Numbered from the stretch's first letter, positions 26,928 to 35,987 are shown. The stretch is 64,000 nt of DNA from JBBQXK01 sp038209775 (GCA_038209775.1 JBBQXK010000018.1:1-64000); one strand, 5' to 3'. The notes: a model not told the origin generated them from the sequence alone. Program-made: numbers and translations.

Positions 26928-28073
26928 TCAGCGGCAGTAAGGCCCACCGCGATGGCTGGCGGTATCGAAGTGCAGATGGTTCTCGTGATAGCCATCCGAC
27001 CCCGGCCCCAGCGTCGTGCCAAACACCCCGCAGGCCGATTTATGCGCCGCCCTCAGGAACTTGCCCGTATCGCGCCGATAGTCGCGCAGCACGTCAATCA
27101 CCTGCCCGTTGCCCAGCACAATCGCTGCAATATCAATGGCCTTGCCACGCCCATGCTCGCTGATCCGCGCGCCCTTGATGTTGTTGCGGCTGCGGCAGGC
27201 ATAGCTTGCGGCCACCTTCAACTCGGCCACGCCGCGCTTGCCCACGGCCGGCTTCAGCCCGTTCGCCACCCAGGATTTCAACGCCTTGGCGGTGGTGCAA
27301 TCCATCGTCGCCCCGGGTGACAGGCGCACTCCGTCAACCTCGTTCACCCGCACAGGCTCGGCAATGCCGCAGCCCTTCACCTTGGCCGGGATCGGCGCCA
27401 GCGTCTCGCCCCGGATACGCGGGTCGCCGCAGACGCTGCCCTTTTTCGGCTTGACCAGCGCCTCGCCCGGGTTCACCCGGATCGCCGCTGTCTTGACGAT
27501 GACGGCATCCGGCTCCACCTCGGGGGCCTTCCTTGCACGCTCCAGCAACCCTGCGGGCCGCTTGACGGGGCGCGGGGTAACAAGCGCCAGACGCACAGCA
27601 GCGGCAGGTTGCGACGCGACCGGATCAGGTGCCACCACCACAGGCCGCGCCGCCGGGCGCAGCCGCGGTGCGATGGTCAGCGCCACGGGCGTCACCTCGG
27701 CGACCCCTGGCCGTGTACGGGGCCGCAGCGCCGGTCCCGGACCCGCCACGAAAGCCGCCCGCACCGCCGCCGCCGCATCCGGCATGATGGGCGCGTTCGA
27801 TGTGGAAACCGTCACAACCACCTTGGGCGCCAGATCGGCAAACGGCTCAAGCTCCAGATATCTGGTCACGAATGCCGATGACGCAACGATTGCCGGAGCC
27901 GCACTTTCCCCAACGATATCAGGACTGCGCACCGGTCGTGGGCTGACGCGCAGTGCCAGATCACTGGCCCCTGCAAAGGCCGTGATGACATCGGGCCGCG
28001 CCTTGGGCCGCAGATCGGCCATCGCCGGGGCGGCAAGGGCGATCATCAACAATGGGGCAAAGACATGGCGCAT
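26928..28073 (-). CDS. Secreted extensin-family peptidase (EipA/D,D-carboxypeptidase-like)
   Basis: 381 aa. Signal peptide residues 1-19 (MRHVFAPLLMIALAAPAMA), then a Pro/Ala/Arg-rich linker of about 180 residues with RPxxRP repeats, then an extensin-like C-terminal domain. The zinc-peptidase motif SEHGRGKAIDI (S-x-H-x-x-G-x-A-x-D) and the final HENHLHFD with His-x-His are both intact; four Cys (CGDP, GCGIA, DCTT, YACR) may form disulphides. A cell-wall peptidase acting in the periplasm is likely. ATG at 28073 gives the cleanest signal peptide; ATG at 28091 would overlap tyrC by 8 bases. Confidence 0.85.
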   Translation of the reverse strand: MRHVFAPLLMIALAAPAMADLRPKARPDVITAFAGASDLALRVSPRPVRSPDIVGESAAPAIVASSAFVTRYLELEPFADLAPKVVVTVSTSNAPIMPDAAAAVRAAFVAGPGPALRPRTRPGVAEVTPVALTIAPRLRPAARPVVVAPDPVASQPAAAVRLALVTPRPVKRPAGLLERARKAPEVEPDAVIVKTAAIRVNPGEALVKPKKGSVCGDPRIRGETLAPIPAKVKGCGIAEPVRVNEVDGVRLSPGATMDCTTAKALKSWVANGLKPAVGKRGVAELKVAASYACRSRNNIKGARISEHGRGKAIDIAAIVLGNGQVIDVLRDYRRDTGKFLRAAHKSACGVFGTTLGPGSDGYHENHLHFDTASHRGGPYCR

Positions 28074-28083
28074 GACCCGAACC

Positions 28084-29022
28084 CTAGCCATCGCGCGGGG
28101 TCTTCGCAACGCTGCCGCCACGCCCGAAATCGGGCACGGCGGTATCCTGCCCAGCCTCGATGATGCCACGCCGGATCGCGCGGGTGCGGCTGAAATAGGC
28201 ATGCAGATGGTCGCCGTCGCCCAGCCGGATCGCCCGCTGCAGCGCGAACAGCTCTTCGGTGAACCGGCCAAGGATATCCAGCGTCGCCTCCTTGTTCGAC
28301 AGGAACACGTCGCGCCACATCGTGGGGTCACTGGCCGCAATCCGGGTGAAATCGCGAAACCCCGTGGCCGAATACTTGATGACCTCAGAGTTTGAAACCC
28401 GCCGCAGGTCGTCCGCCACCCCCACCATGGTATAGGCAATCAGGTGCGGCGTGTGGCTGACCACGGCCAGCACCAGATCATGGTGCGCCGCATCCATCAC
28501 ATCGGTATTCGCCCCCATCGCCCGCAACAGCCCATCCAGCCGCGCCAAGGCTGCAGGATCGGTGTCGGGCAACGGCGTCATCAACCACCAGCGGTTCTGG
28601 AAAAGCGTGGCGAAACCTGACCTTGGGCCAGAGTATTCCGTGCCCGCCATCGGATGGCCCGGAATGAAATGCACCCCCGGCGGCATATGCGGACCCACGG
28701 CGGCAATCACCGCCTGCTTCACCGACCCCACATCAGTGACTGTACAACCGGGCGCCAGATGCGGACCGATCTCGGCCGCAACCGCCTCCATCGCCCCCAC
28801 CGGCACCGCCAGCACCACAAGGTCGGCCCCCTGAACCGCCTCTGCAGCAGTCTCGGCAACCCGGTCGCAAAACCCCATCTCCAGCGCCACGCCGCGTGTC
28901 TCGGGCGTTTTCGCATAGCCCACGATCTCGCCCGCAAGGCCCGCCGCCTTCATCGCATGCGCCATCGACGACGCGATAAGGCCAAGCCCGATCAGCGCCA
29001 CCCGGTTGTAAAGCGGGGTCAT
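28084..29022 (-). CDS. tyrC: Prephenate/arogenate dehydrogenase
   Basis: Oxidative decarboxylation of prephenate or arogenate on the way to tyrosine. 312 aa. N-terminal Rossmann motif ALIGLGLIASSMA, then DVGSVKQAV, the substrate region HFIPGHPMAGTEYSGP with catalytic His, and AVVSHTPHLIAY. ATG at 29022 overlaps the hisC stop by 4 bases (ATGA) and has ggaaggg upstream, so it is preferred to 29,037. Prephenate against arogenate specificity cannot be told; the hisC-tyrC pair is common in this group, where the aminotransferase may serve both pathways. Confidence 0.93.
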   Translation of the reverse strand: MTPLYNRVALIGLGLIASSMAHAMKAAGLAGEIVGYAKTPETRGVALEMGFCDRVAETAAEAVQGADLVVLAVPVGAMEAVAAEIGPHLAPGCTVTDVGSVKQAVIAAVGPHMPPGVHFIPGHPMAGTEYSGPRSGFATLFQNRWWLMTPLPDTDPAALARLDGLLRAMGANTDVMDAAHHDLVLAVVSHTPHLIAYTMVGVADDLRRVSNSEVIKYSATGFRDFTRIAASDPTMWRDVFLSNKEATLDILGRFTEELFALQRAIRLGDGDHLHAYFSRTRAIRRGIIEAGQDTAVPDFGRGGSVAKTPRDG

Positions 29023-30104
29023 CGCATGCCCTTCCACTGCGCCACGGCATGGGCAACACGGCGGCAGGCAGATTCGTCGCCGACCGTGATGCGCAACGCC
29101 TGCGGCAGCTTGTAACTGGTGACACGCCGCACGATCAGGCCCTGTGACTTCAGATGCGTATCACAGGCCTCAGCCTCATCAGGCGACGCAAACCGGGCCA
29201 GCACGAAGTTCGCCATGGAAGTGTCTGACGGCACGCCAAGTTCCGCCAAAGCATGCGCCAGCCACCCGCGCATCCGGGTGTTGTCAGCCCGGCACTTCGC
29301 CACCCAGTCCTGATCACGCACCGCCGCCTCGGCGGCATCCAGTTGCGCGTTCGACAGGTTGAACGGTCCCCTTACACGGTTCAGCACGTCAATGATGGTC
29401 TGCGGCCCATACCCCCAGCCGATGCGCAGACCGCCAAGGCCATAGATTTTCGAGAATGTACGCGTCATGAACACGTTGCCCCGCGCTGTCGCCAGAGCAG
29501 CCCCGCCATCATAGCCTTCCACATATTCAGCATAGGCGCCGTCCAGCACCAGAATGGCCTGCGGTGGAAGCTCGTCCGCCAACCGCTCGATTTCGCTGGT
29601 GGAAATCATCGTGCCGGTCGGGTTGTTGGGGTTGGCTACGAACACCAGTCTTGTCCGATGCGAACATGCGGCCAAAATCGCGTTGACGTCCGTCACCCGC
29701 TCACGCTCGGGCACCTCGACCGGGGTGGCACCTGCGGCCAGCGCCATCACCCGGTACAGCAGAAATCCGTGCTCGGTGAAAACCACCTCGTCCCCCGGGC
29801 CGGCATAGGCCTGGGCCAAAAGCGTCAGCACCTCGTCCGACCCCACGCCGCAGATGATGCGGTCGGGGTCAAGGTGATGCACCTCGCCTATCGCCTGTCG
29901 CAGGCTTGCGTGGTCGGTTGACGGGTAGCGGTGCAACTGGTGGACGGCCCGGGAAAAGGCCTCTTTCGCGCGGTCCGACGGGCCAAAGGGGTTCTCGTTC
30001 GACGATAGTTTGAGCGCGTTCGCCTGCCCGGCCACATGCGCCGCCCCGCCGACATACAGGGCGATGTCCAGAATGCCGGGCTGCGGGCGGATCAGATCGT
30101 TCAT
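29019..30104 (-). CDS. hisC: Histidinol-phosphate aminotransferase
   Basis: PLP aminotransferase of histidine synthesis, often also acting on aromatic oxo acids. 361 aa. Motifs: KLSSNENPFGPS, NPNNPTGT, the PLP-lysine region TRTFSKIYGLGGLRIGWG, and FANFVL-like NFVLARF near the C-terminus. ATG at 30104 (MNDLIRPQPGI) matches the family N-terminus; the longer ATG at 30,137 has no ribosome site. Translationally coupled to tyrC. Confidence 0.93.
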   Translation of the reverse strand: MNDLIRPQPGILDIALYVGGAAHVAGQANALKLSSNENPFGPSDRAKEAFSRAVHQLHRYPSTDHASLRQAIGEVHHLDPDRIICGVGSDEVLTLLAQAYAGPGDEVVFTEHGFLLYRVMALAAGATPVEVPERERVTDVNAILAACSHRTRLVFVANPNNPTGTMISTSEIERLADELPPQAILVLDGAYAEYVEGYDGGAALATARGNVFMTRTFSKIYGLGGLRIGWGYGPQTIIDVLNRVRGPFNLSNAQLDAAEAAVRDQDWVAKCRADNTRMRGWLAHALAELGVPSDTSMANFVLARFASPDEAEACDTHLKSQGLIVRRVTSYKLPQALRITVGDESACRRVAHAVAQWKGMR

Positions 30105-30307
30105 CGCTATCCTCGACAGGCCGACCGTCACCGGCATCGCCCGCTTCTAGCGGCGGACCAGGGGCTTGGCCAGAGGGGCGTTGCTGCCGCGCCGTCGCAG
30201 GCTGGCCACGCCGATTGTCCGATCCGGGCGTGATTCTGTCTGCCCGTCGGAAGCGGACAGGCACCGGGGTGCAGCAGAATGATCCTGTCGCCGAAAGGAA
30301 CCCCCCT

Positions 30308-30922
30308 ATGACCCACACTGCCCCGCTTGACCTTCGCTATGACGCCGCAGCACCGGGTTGGCAGGCGCGCATGGACAGGCTGGGCTATCAGGCCGCCTAT
30401 CGCGGGCTGGTCGCAGCCCATGCGCCAAAAGGTGCGGCCCGCCTGCTGGATGCGGGCTGCGGTGCCGGTGATTTCACCGCCGCATGGCGCGCAGAGCGTG
30501 GCGATCCGGCAGGCCTTACGCTGCTGGACCCGTCGCAGGGCATGCTGACCTGCGCCGTGGCGCGGCATCAGACCGGGGCCCTGCAACCCATGACCATCGC
30601 CGGATCGCTTGACGCACTTCCCCCCGACCCGAGGTATGACGTGATCCTGTGCGCCCATGTCATCGAGCATCTGGCAGCACCGCTGCACGGCTTGCACCGG
30701 CTGCGCCAGGCCCTTGTGCCGGGGGGCGTGATGCTGATCGTCATCAGCAAGCCCCATTGGTGCAACCGTCTGATCTGGCTGCGCTGGCGGCACCAAAGCC
30801 TGCCCCCGTCCTTGGTGCGGGCGCTGGTGAGCGGGGCGGGCCTGAGGCTGCAGGACGACCACGGGTTCCCCACCGGCCCCCCCAGTCGCACCAGCCACGC
30901 CTACATCATCACCCACCCTTGA
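30308..30922 (+). CDS. Class I SAM-dependent methyltransferase
   Basis: 204 aa. Motif I RLLDAGCGAGDFT at residues about 45-57, an acidic residue after the second strand (LTLLDPS), and HVIEHLAAPLHGL mark a Rossmann methyltransferase related to the UbiE/BioC type. The substrate is unknown. aaaggaacccccct precedes ATG at 30308. First of three closely spaced genes (gaps 14 and 3 bases) with a monooxygenase-like protein and an AraC regulator. Confidence 0.85.
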   Translation: MTHTAPLDLRYDAAAPGWQARMDRLGYQAAYRGLVAAHAPKGAARLLDAGCGAGDFTAAWRAERGDPAGLTLLDPSQGMLTCAVARHQTGALQPMTIAGSLDALPPDPRYDVILCAHVIEHLAAPLHGLHRLRQALVPGGVMLIVISKPHWCNRLIWLRWRHQSLPPSLVRALVSGAGLRLQDDHGFPTGPPSRTSHAYIITHP

Positions 30923-30936
30923 AAGGACCAGGGCCC

Positions 30937-31233
30937 ATGCTGATCGTCACTGTCGACTTCGCCACCCTTCCCTCTGACCGCCCCTTTGCCCTTGGCACGC
31001 TGTTGACAGAGGCGCCGATCGTGCGCGCCTTGCCGGGCAATCTGGGCTATCATGTGCATCTTGACCCCGAGAATGCCGGAGGTTTGCGCCTGACCCATCA
31101 CTGGAATGACGCGGCCAGTTTCGCGGCCTATCGCGCAACCGCAGGCTTCGGGGCGGTGGGCGATATATTGTTCCCGAAGATGGTCGGCAAACCCGCAACT
31201 GCGGTGTTCGAGGCCACACAAATGGTGACCTGA
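30937..31233 (+). CDS. Antibiotic-biosynthesis-monooxygenase (ABM)-like protein
   Basis: 98-residue single-domain protein with the ABM ferredoxin-like fold pattern: N-terminal strand MLIVTVDFAT, central GNLGYHVHLDPENAG, then HHWNDAASFAAYRAT. Members act as cofactor-free quinol oxygenases or bind small molecules. gaaaggaccagggccc precedes ATG. Likely cotranscribed with the methyltransferase and AraC genes, and may act on the same compound. Confidence 0.75.
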   Translation: MLIVTVDFATLPSDRPFALGTLLTEAPIVRALPGNLGYHVHLDPENAGGLRLTHHWNDAASFAAYRATAGFGAVGDILFPKMVGKPATAVFEATQMVT

Positions 31234-31236
31234 CCG

Positions 31237-31995
31237 ATGCCACCCGCCGCCTTTTGCGTCGCCCGCACCTTTGCCGCCGAACCGCCCACGACCTATCGGT
31301 TCGACCGGCACTATCTGCTGTATGCGCTGCAGGGCACGATGCGGCTTGAGGCGGACGGGCGCTGCTGGTCCTTGCCGCCCGCAAGGGCGGCCTGGATCGC
31401 GGCTGGCGCGGCCATCACCGTAACGCTGCAACGCCCGGTCGATGTCTGCTCGCTTTTGTTCGCAACCGATGGCTTTGCGCGGCCCCGCGCCGATCTGACG
31501 GTGTTCGAGATGACACCCCTGTTGCGGGAACTGGTGCGGGAACTGCGCGGCTTTGGTCCCGACACGGACGTGCTGCCGCCCCCGGCGCTTTTGCTGTTCC
31601 AGACCGCCGCGATGCTGGCCGAGCGGGCCTGTGACCGGCCAAGCCCCGCCGCGATGCCTGCAGGGCGCAGCGACCAGGTGCGCCGTGCCCTGGCCGAAAC
31701 CGAGGCGCGACTGGCCGATGACGCCGCCGACCTGACCGCCATCGCCGCCGCAGCACACCTGACCCCCCGCACACTGGCCCGGCGGCTGAATGCCGAGCTT
31801 GGCATGACCTGGCGGCAGGCGCAGCGGCAGTTGCGGATGATCCACGCAATCGAGGCTTTGGCCGACGGTGACCGCGCGGTGACGGATGTCGCCCTGTCGG
31901 TCGGCTATGCCTCATCCAGTGCGTTCAACGCGGCGTTCCGTGCGTTTACGGGCCTTGCCCCGGGTGCCTGGCGCGAAAGCCTGCGGCGGGCGTGA
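31237..31995 (+). CDS. AraC-family transcriptional regulator
   Basis: 252 aa. Residues about 10-90 form a cupin-like ligand-sensing domain (YALQGTMRLEADGRCW ... PPARAAWIAAGA). Residues about 155-250 form two HTH motifs: ADLTAIAAAAHLTPRTLARRL and VTDVALSVGYASSSAFNAAF, the latter with the AraC signature through FTGLAPGAWR. It probably controls its own small operon with the methyltransferase and ABM genes. Confidence 0.9.
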   Translation: MPPAAFCVARTFAAEPPTTYRFDRHYLLYALQGTMRLEADGRCWSLPPARAAWIAAGAAITVTLQRPVDVCSLLFATDGFARPRADLTVFEMTPLLRELVRELRGFGPDTDVLPPPALLLFQTAAMLAERACDRPSPAAMPAGRSDQVRRALAETEARLADDAADLTAIAAAAHLTPRTLARRLNAELGMTWRQAQRQLRMIHAIEALADGDRAVTDVALSVGYASSSAFNAAFRAFTGLAPGAWRESLRRA

Positions 31996-31999
31996 CGGC

Positions 32000-32578
32000 T
32001 CAGTGCTTGCCGCCCGACCGCGCACCCAGATAATCCATCACCGCCAGCAGGAGGCCGGAGATCACGAACGTCAGGTGAATGATCGTCAGCCACATCAGGT
32101 GCGCGCTGTTCGGATCATTGCCGTCGCGGCCCAGTTCCATGAATTCCTTGAGCAAATGAATCGCCGAGATCGCGATGATCGACCCTACCAGCTTCATCTT
32201 CAGGCCAGCGAAATCGACTTTGCCCATCCAGTCAGGCCGGTCGCCGCCATCGTCGATGTTCAGCTTGGACACAAAGTTCTCGTACCCCGAGAACAGCACG
32301 ATCAACAGCAGGTTCCCCGCCAGCGTCAGGTCGATCAGTGACAGCACGATCAGAACCGCGTCGTCCGAGCTTTCGGTCATCATGCCGGGAATGGCCTCGA
32401 TCAGTTCCCGGATGAAGATGAAGGCGACAAGGCCAAGCGACAGCACCAGCCCGAAGTACATCGGCGCCATAAGCCAGCGCGACCCGAACAGGATCTGCTC
32501 GAACCCCGATTCAAGCCGGTCGCGACGCGAGTCGCCTTTGGATTTGGGGGCGTGGTGCGAGGTTTCGTCGTTCGGCAT
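32000..32578 (-). CDS. TIGR00645/YqhA-family membrane protein
   Basis: 192 aa with about four membrane helices and a charged N-terminus (residues 1-28). Conserved patterns: FGSRWLMAPMYFGLVLSL, LIDLTLAGNLLLIVLFSGYENFVS, and VDFAGLKMKLVGSIIAISAIHLL. Function unknown in the family. ATG at 32578 (MPNDETSHH) is preferred to the upstream TTG or ATG codons. Convergent with the AraC gene (4-base gap) and downstream of rpsD on the same strand. Confidence 0.88.
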   Translation of the reverse strand: MPNDETSHHAPKSKGDSRRDRLESGFEQILFGSRWLMAPMYFGLVLSLGLVAFIFIRELIEAIPGMMTESSDDAVLIVLSLIDLTLAGNLLLIVLFSGYENFVSKLNIDDGGDRPDWMGKVDFAGLKMKLVGSIIAISAIHLLKEFMELGRDGNDPNSAHLMWLTIIHLTFVISGLLLAVMDYLGARSGGKH

Positions 32579-32638
32579 GGCGGGCGGTCCTGCTGTGCGG
32601 GTCAACCCCGCGTTTCAGTCCGGGCCGCAACCCGGCGA

Positions 32639-32654
32639 GGAATCATGCGATTCC
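32639..32654 (-). other. Hairpin downstream of rpsD
   Basis: GGAATC-ATGC-GATTCC, perfect 6-bp stem, flanked by CCGG on both sides. It starts 15 bases after the rpsD stop on the minus strand. No T-run follows, so it may mark a processing point or a Rho-dependent end rather than an intrinsic terminator. Confidence 0.35.
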
Positions 32655-32668
32655 CCACCGGGACGCTA

Positions 32669-33289
32669 TCAGTTCTTGGCGTAGTATTCGACCACCAGGT
32701 TCGGTTCCATCTGAACCGGATAGGGCACGTCGCCCAGGGCCGGGGTGCGGACGAACTTGACGATCAGCTTGCCCGTGTCCAGTTCCAGATAATCCGGCAC
32801 ATCACGCTCGGTCAGCGCCTGCGCTTCCATGATCAGCGTCATCTGCTTGGACTTCTGGCGCACTTCCACCAGATCGCCCTCTTTCACGCGGTAGGACGCG
32901 ATGTTCACACGCTTGCCGTTCACCGTGACGTGGCCGTGGTTCACGAACTGGCGCGCGGCAAAGATCGTCGGCACCAGTTTCGCGCGATAGCACACGGCAT
33001 CAAGGCGACGTTCCAGCAGACCCACCAGATTTTCGCCGGTATCGCCGGTCACACGGGCAGCCTCGGCATAGATTTTCTTGAACTGCTTTTCGGTCAGGTC
33101 ACCATAGTAGCCCTTGAGCTTCTGCTTGGCGCGCAGCTGCGTGCCGAAATCCGACAGCTTGTTCTTGCGGCGCTGGCCATGCTGGCCGGGGCCGTATTCG
33201 CGCTTGTTCACCGGGGACTTCGGGCGTCCCCAGATGTTTTCGCCCATGCGGCGGTCGATCTTGTACTTGGCAGAGGTGCGTTTGGTCAC
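32669..33289 (-). CDS. rpsD: 30S ribosomal protein S4
   Basis: Primary 16S rRNA-binding protein that starts 30S assembly. 206 aa. The N-terminal TKRTSAKYKIDRRMGENIWGR form is the alphaproteobacterial version without zinc Cys. The S4 RNA-binding domain is at residues about 96-160 (LERRLDAVCYRAKL, RQFVNHGHVTVNGKRVN). The start is GTG at 33289, with gaaggagatcagcg directly upstream deciding it; no ATG is available near the conserved N-terminus. Standing alone from other ribosomal genes is normal in this group. Confidence 0.98.
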   Translation of the reverse strand: MTKRTSAKYKIDRRMGENIWGRPKSPVNKREYGPGQHGQRRKNKLSDFGTQLRAKQKLKGYYGDLTEKQFKKIYAEAARVTGDTGENLVGLLERRLDAVCYRAKLVPTIFAARQFVNHGHVTVNGKRVNIASYRVKEGDLVEVRQKSKQMTLIMEAQALTERDVPDYLELDTGKLIVKFVRTPALGDVPYPVQMEPNLVVEYYAKN

Positions 33290-33445
33290 CGCTGATCTCC
33301 TTCGTTGTTGCACAAAGGGCGTTGTCCTTTTCCGGGAACCCGGACGACAGGGATCCCCTTGCGGGGGCCGCCAACACCAATCCCGGGGCAAGGCCCCGCG
33401 ACTGGCGGCACCTATCCCCCGTAACCGCCCGCGTCAACCGCTTAA

Positions 33446-34555
33446 TCAGGCGGCGCGGTCATGGCGCAGGATCGCGGCCTCGGGTGACGACAGACAGCGG
33501 CGGGCGGGGGGCACCTGCGGGGCCGTTGCAGGCAACGACACCCGCAGCGCGGCACGCTGGTGGGGGTCAAGGGCGGCATCGGGAATTTCAGGCGGATAAA
33601 GTGTTTCGGCGGGCATCCCGTTCGCCCAGACCACCTGATGCCCCTCCATCAGCAGATGCACATAGGTCACACGGCGCGCCTCGCGGTCGCGGATCACGGC
33701 ATGACCGTCGATCAGGTCGGCGGCAGCCACCAGCACCTCATCGGTGTTGAACAACAGCCGTGCAGCGCCCCCCTCAACCAGCATCCGGTGCCCCGGCGAC
33801 ACCACAAGATCGCCCTCCGCGCGGCGGAACCGCACCGGCCGCAGATGCGGCACGGCATAAAGACGCCCCCCCGACAGCCGCTGCGACGCGGTCCATTGCA
33901 CCGGTTGCAGACCGTTGTCGCGGGTCTGGATCATCGTGCCGGGGTGCAGATCGTCGATCCGCACATCCCCCGTTGCGGTGCGAAGCATCGTGCCGGGGGT
34001 AAAGCACAACAGCCCCGCCTCCTCGGGCGCTACCAGATTTGGCCCGCGCCCGGCGGTCAGATGCGCGCGCAGAACCCAAAGGTCGGTGGCCACCGGCGGC
34101 ATCTCACCCAGACACATCAACAGCCGCGCCCGGGTCCCTTCGACCCCGATCAGCGTTACCTGCCAGGTCTGCCGCCCGTCGGTCAGCGAAAACCCCTGCT
34201 CGCCATGGCCCTCCATCGGGTCGGGGTCCATCTCGTCGCGCGGGTCGGTCAGGGGGTCGGCATTGCGCCCGACAGCGGCACCCACCAGCCGCCGCACCAT
34301 CCGCGCCGCGCGCCGATGCAGGTCCGCCCGGCCCAAAGCCTCATCCAGCGTGAGCAGCGTCTGCGGGCCGTCCACCCGCACCGCAACGCCCGTCCAGCGC
34401 CACGGGGCACCGGGAACCAGGGTCTCGACGGGGGCGGCCAGAAGACCGTCCACTTCTGTCTGCGACCAGGAGATGACGAACGTAGGGCGAAAGCCCGTTC
34501 CCATTGCCTGTATACTGCCTGCTCGTGTTTTTTGTTCTTGAACAGGTGCTAGCAT
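33446..34555 (-). CDS. Hint-domain protein
   Basis: 369 aa. Residues 1-180 are not recognised. From Cys184 comes a hedgehog/intein (Hint) domain: CFTPGTMLRTATGDVRIDDL (nucleophile Cys plus block A), SPGHRML (block B-like His), VTYVHLLMEGHQVVWANG and ETLYP. Hint domains can self-cleave through a thioester at the Cys; in these stand-alone alphaproteobacterial proteins the biological role is unknown. No signal peptide is seen. ATG at 34555 has aaggttgcg upstream; ATG at 34,504 is the alternative. Confidence 0.85.
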   Translation of the reverse strand: MLAPVQEQKTRAGSIQAMGTGFRPTFVISWSQTEVDGLLAAPVETLVPGAPWRWTGVAVRVDGPQTLLTLDEALGRADLHRRAARMVRRLVGAAVGRNADPLTDPRDEMDPDPMEGHGEQGFSLTDGRQTWQVTLIGVEGTRARLLMCLGEMPPVATDLWVLRAHLTAGRGPNLVAPEEAGLLCFTPGTMLRTATGDVRIDDLHPGTMIQTRDNGLQPVQWTASQRLSGGRLYAVPHLRPVRFRRAEGDLVVSPGHRMLVEGGAARLLFNTDEVLVAAADLIDGHAVIRDREARRVTYVHLLMEGHQVVWANGMPAETLYPPEIPDAALDPHQRAALRVSLPATAPQVPPARRCLSSPEAAILRHDRAA

Positions 34556-34656
34556 CGCAACCTTAATGTAGCAAGAACCGATGCCGCGACCCTTGCCTTG
34601 GGTCCGTCGCACCGCCGTGTTCTGTCACTCTAGGGATACAGGGGGTTGTGGAAACG

Positions 34657-35820
34657 CTAGCCTATGTGCCCGCTCCCGAGCCGCGCGACCAAGGCCGTCA
34701 GCATCGCGCGACACCGCTGCAGTTCGTCAATGGCAACCCATTCGTCGGGCGTATGCCCCTGCGCCATCGACCCCGGCCCGCAGATCGCGGTGGCAAGGCC
34801 AAGGCGTTCCGCGAACAACCCGCCCTCGGTGCCGAAGGCAACCTTGGTCACCGGCGCGTTGTCACCCGTCAGCCCGCGCAGAAACCCCACGACCGCACTT
34901 CCGGGCGCAGTATCAAGACCGGGATAGGACCAAAGCCGCGCGGTCCGGATTGCGGCCTCGGGGAAAGCGGCGCGCAGGGGGGCTACGACCGCCGCTGCCG
35001 CCGCGTCGATCCGCGCGATGCGGGCATCGGGCGCGTCACCGGCGAGTGACCGAATTTCCCAATCCAGCACACAGATTTCGGCCACGATGTTCACCTGCAC
35101 CCCGCCGTTGAACCGGCCCACATGCAGCGTCGAATATGCCACCTCGTAGTAAGGATCGAACGGGCCCTGCGCCTCTGCCCGCGCCTGTTCGTCCCGCACC
35201 ACCCCCAGCATCGCCGCCCCAAGATGGATCGCGTTCAGCGACAGGGGTGCCGATGACGAATGCACCCCCCGCCCGGTGCAGGTGGTGCGCAGCGCCACCT
35301 TGCCCTTGTGCCCGACCGCGATACGCCCCGACGTGGGTTCGCCCACCAGTGCAAACCGCTGTGGCGGCAGGGTGGCCGCTATGTGGTCGATCATTGTGCC
35401 CACGCCGCGACAGCCCACCTCTTCGTCATGGCTGAGTGCGAGGACAAAGGGTGCCGACAGCGGCAGGCGCGCCGCATCCAGTGCGGCCTCGATGGCGCAG
35501 GCCACAAACCCCTTCATGTCGGTGGTCCCCCGCCCATAGAAGCGCCCGCCCTCCTCGGTCAGTTGAAACGGCGGCCGCGTCCAGGCCTGCCCCTCGACCG
35601 GCACGACATCGACATGCCCCGACACCACTACGCCCGGCACATCACGGGGGCCGATCACCGCCATGAGGTTGGCCTTTTCACCCGACGCATCGGCGATCAG
35701 TTCGGCCTTTATCCCGCGCGTCGCCAGAAGATCGCGCACCCAGTGCATCAGCGGCAGGTTGGTGCGGTGGCTGACGCTGTCGAAGGCAATCAGCCGGTCA
35801 AGGATCGCGCGCATGTCCAT
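34657..35820 (-). CDS. argE: Acetylornithine deacetylase (M20 family)
   Basis: Removes acetyl from N-acetylornithine to give ornithine, or acts on a related acyl amino acid. 387 aa. M20 di-zinc residues: SGHVDVVP (His, Asp), GRGTTDMKG (bridging Asp), SHDEEVGCRG (catalytic Glu-Glu), GEPTSGRIA, and a late His in QGHTPDEW. GRGVHSS marks the lid domain. ATG at 35820 follows aaaaagggcaccccc. Related M20 enzymes share these motifs, so ArgE is the likeliest reading, not the only one. Confidence 0.85.
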   Translation of the reverse strand: MDMRAILDRLIAFDSVSHRTNLPLMHWVRDLLATRGIKAELIADASGEKANLMAVIGPRDVPGVVVSGHVDVVPVEGQAWTRPPFQLTEEGGRFYGRGTTDMKGFVACAIEAALDAARLPLSAPFVLALSHDEEVGCRGVGTMIDHIAATLPPQRFALVGEPTSGRIAVGHKGKVALRTTCTGRGVHSSSAPLSLNAIHLGAAMLGVVRDEQARAEAQGPFDPYYEVAYSTLHVGRFNGGVQVNIVAEICVLDWEIRSLAGDAPDARIARIDAAAAAVVAPLRAAFPEAAIRTARLWSYPGLDTAPGSAVVGFLRGLTGDNAPVTKVAFGTEGGLFAERLGLATAICGPGSMAQGHTPDEWVAIDELQRCRAMLTALVARLGSGHIG

Positions 35821-35886
35821 GGGGGTGCCCTTTTTGGCGAAGACCTTGCTGGAGGCGGCGCAGGATTTCAAGCCGCGTTGTCCGGC

Positions 35887-35945
35887 GGCAGCGTGGCACA
35901 AGGTACCGTCCGGCGGGGCATCGAGCCCCGCCGGACGGCGCTGCC
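35887..35945. repeat. GCATCGA-loop hairpin repeat, copy 1
   Basis: Perfect 14-bp arms at 35,906-35,919 and 35,925-35,938 around the loop ATCGA. An outer GGCAGCG (35,887-35,893) pairs with CGCTGCC (35,939-35,945). A related hairpin with the same loop and the same CGCTGCCGGGA tail is at 61,622-61,665. It lies in the gap upstream of argE and next to dispersed repeat copy 5. Confidence 0.7.
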
Positions 35946-35987
35946 GGGAAGGCAGGGGAACCCCCGTGCAGCGGCACGGGCGGGACC

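Noticed and set aside
26928..28439. A 503-residue version of the extensin-family protein
   Set aside because: The extra N-terminus overlaps tyrC out of frame; the signal peptide at 28,073 marks the true start.
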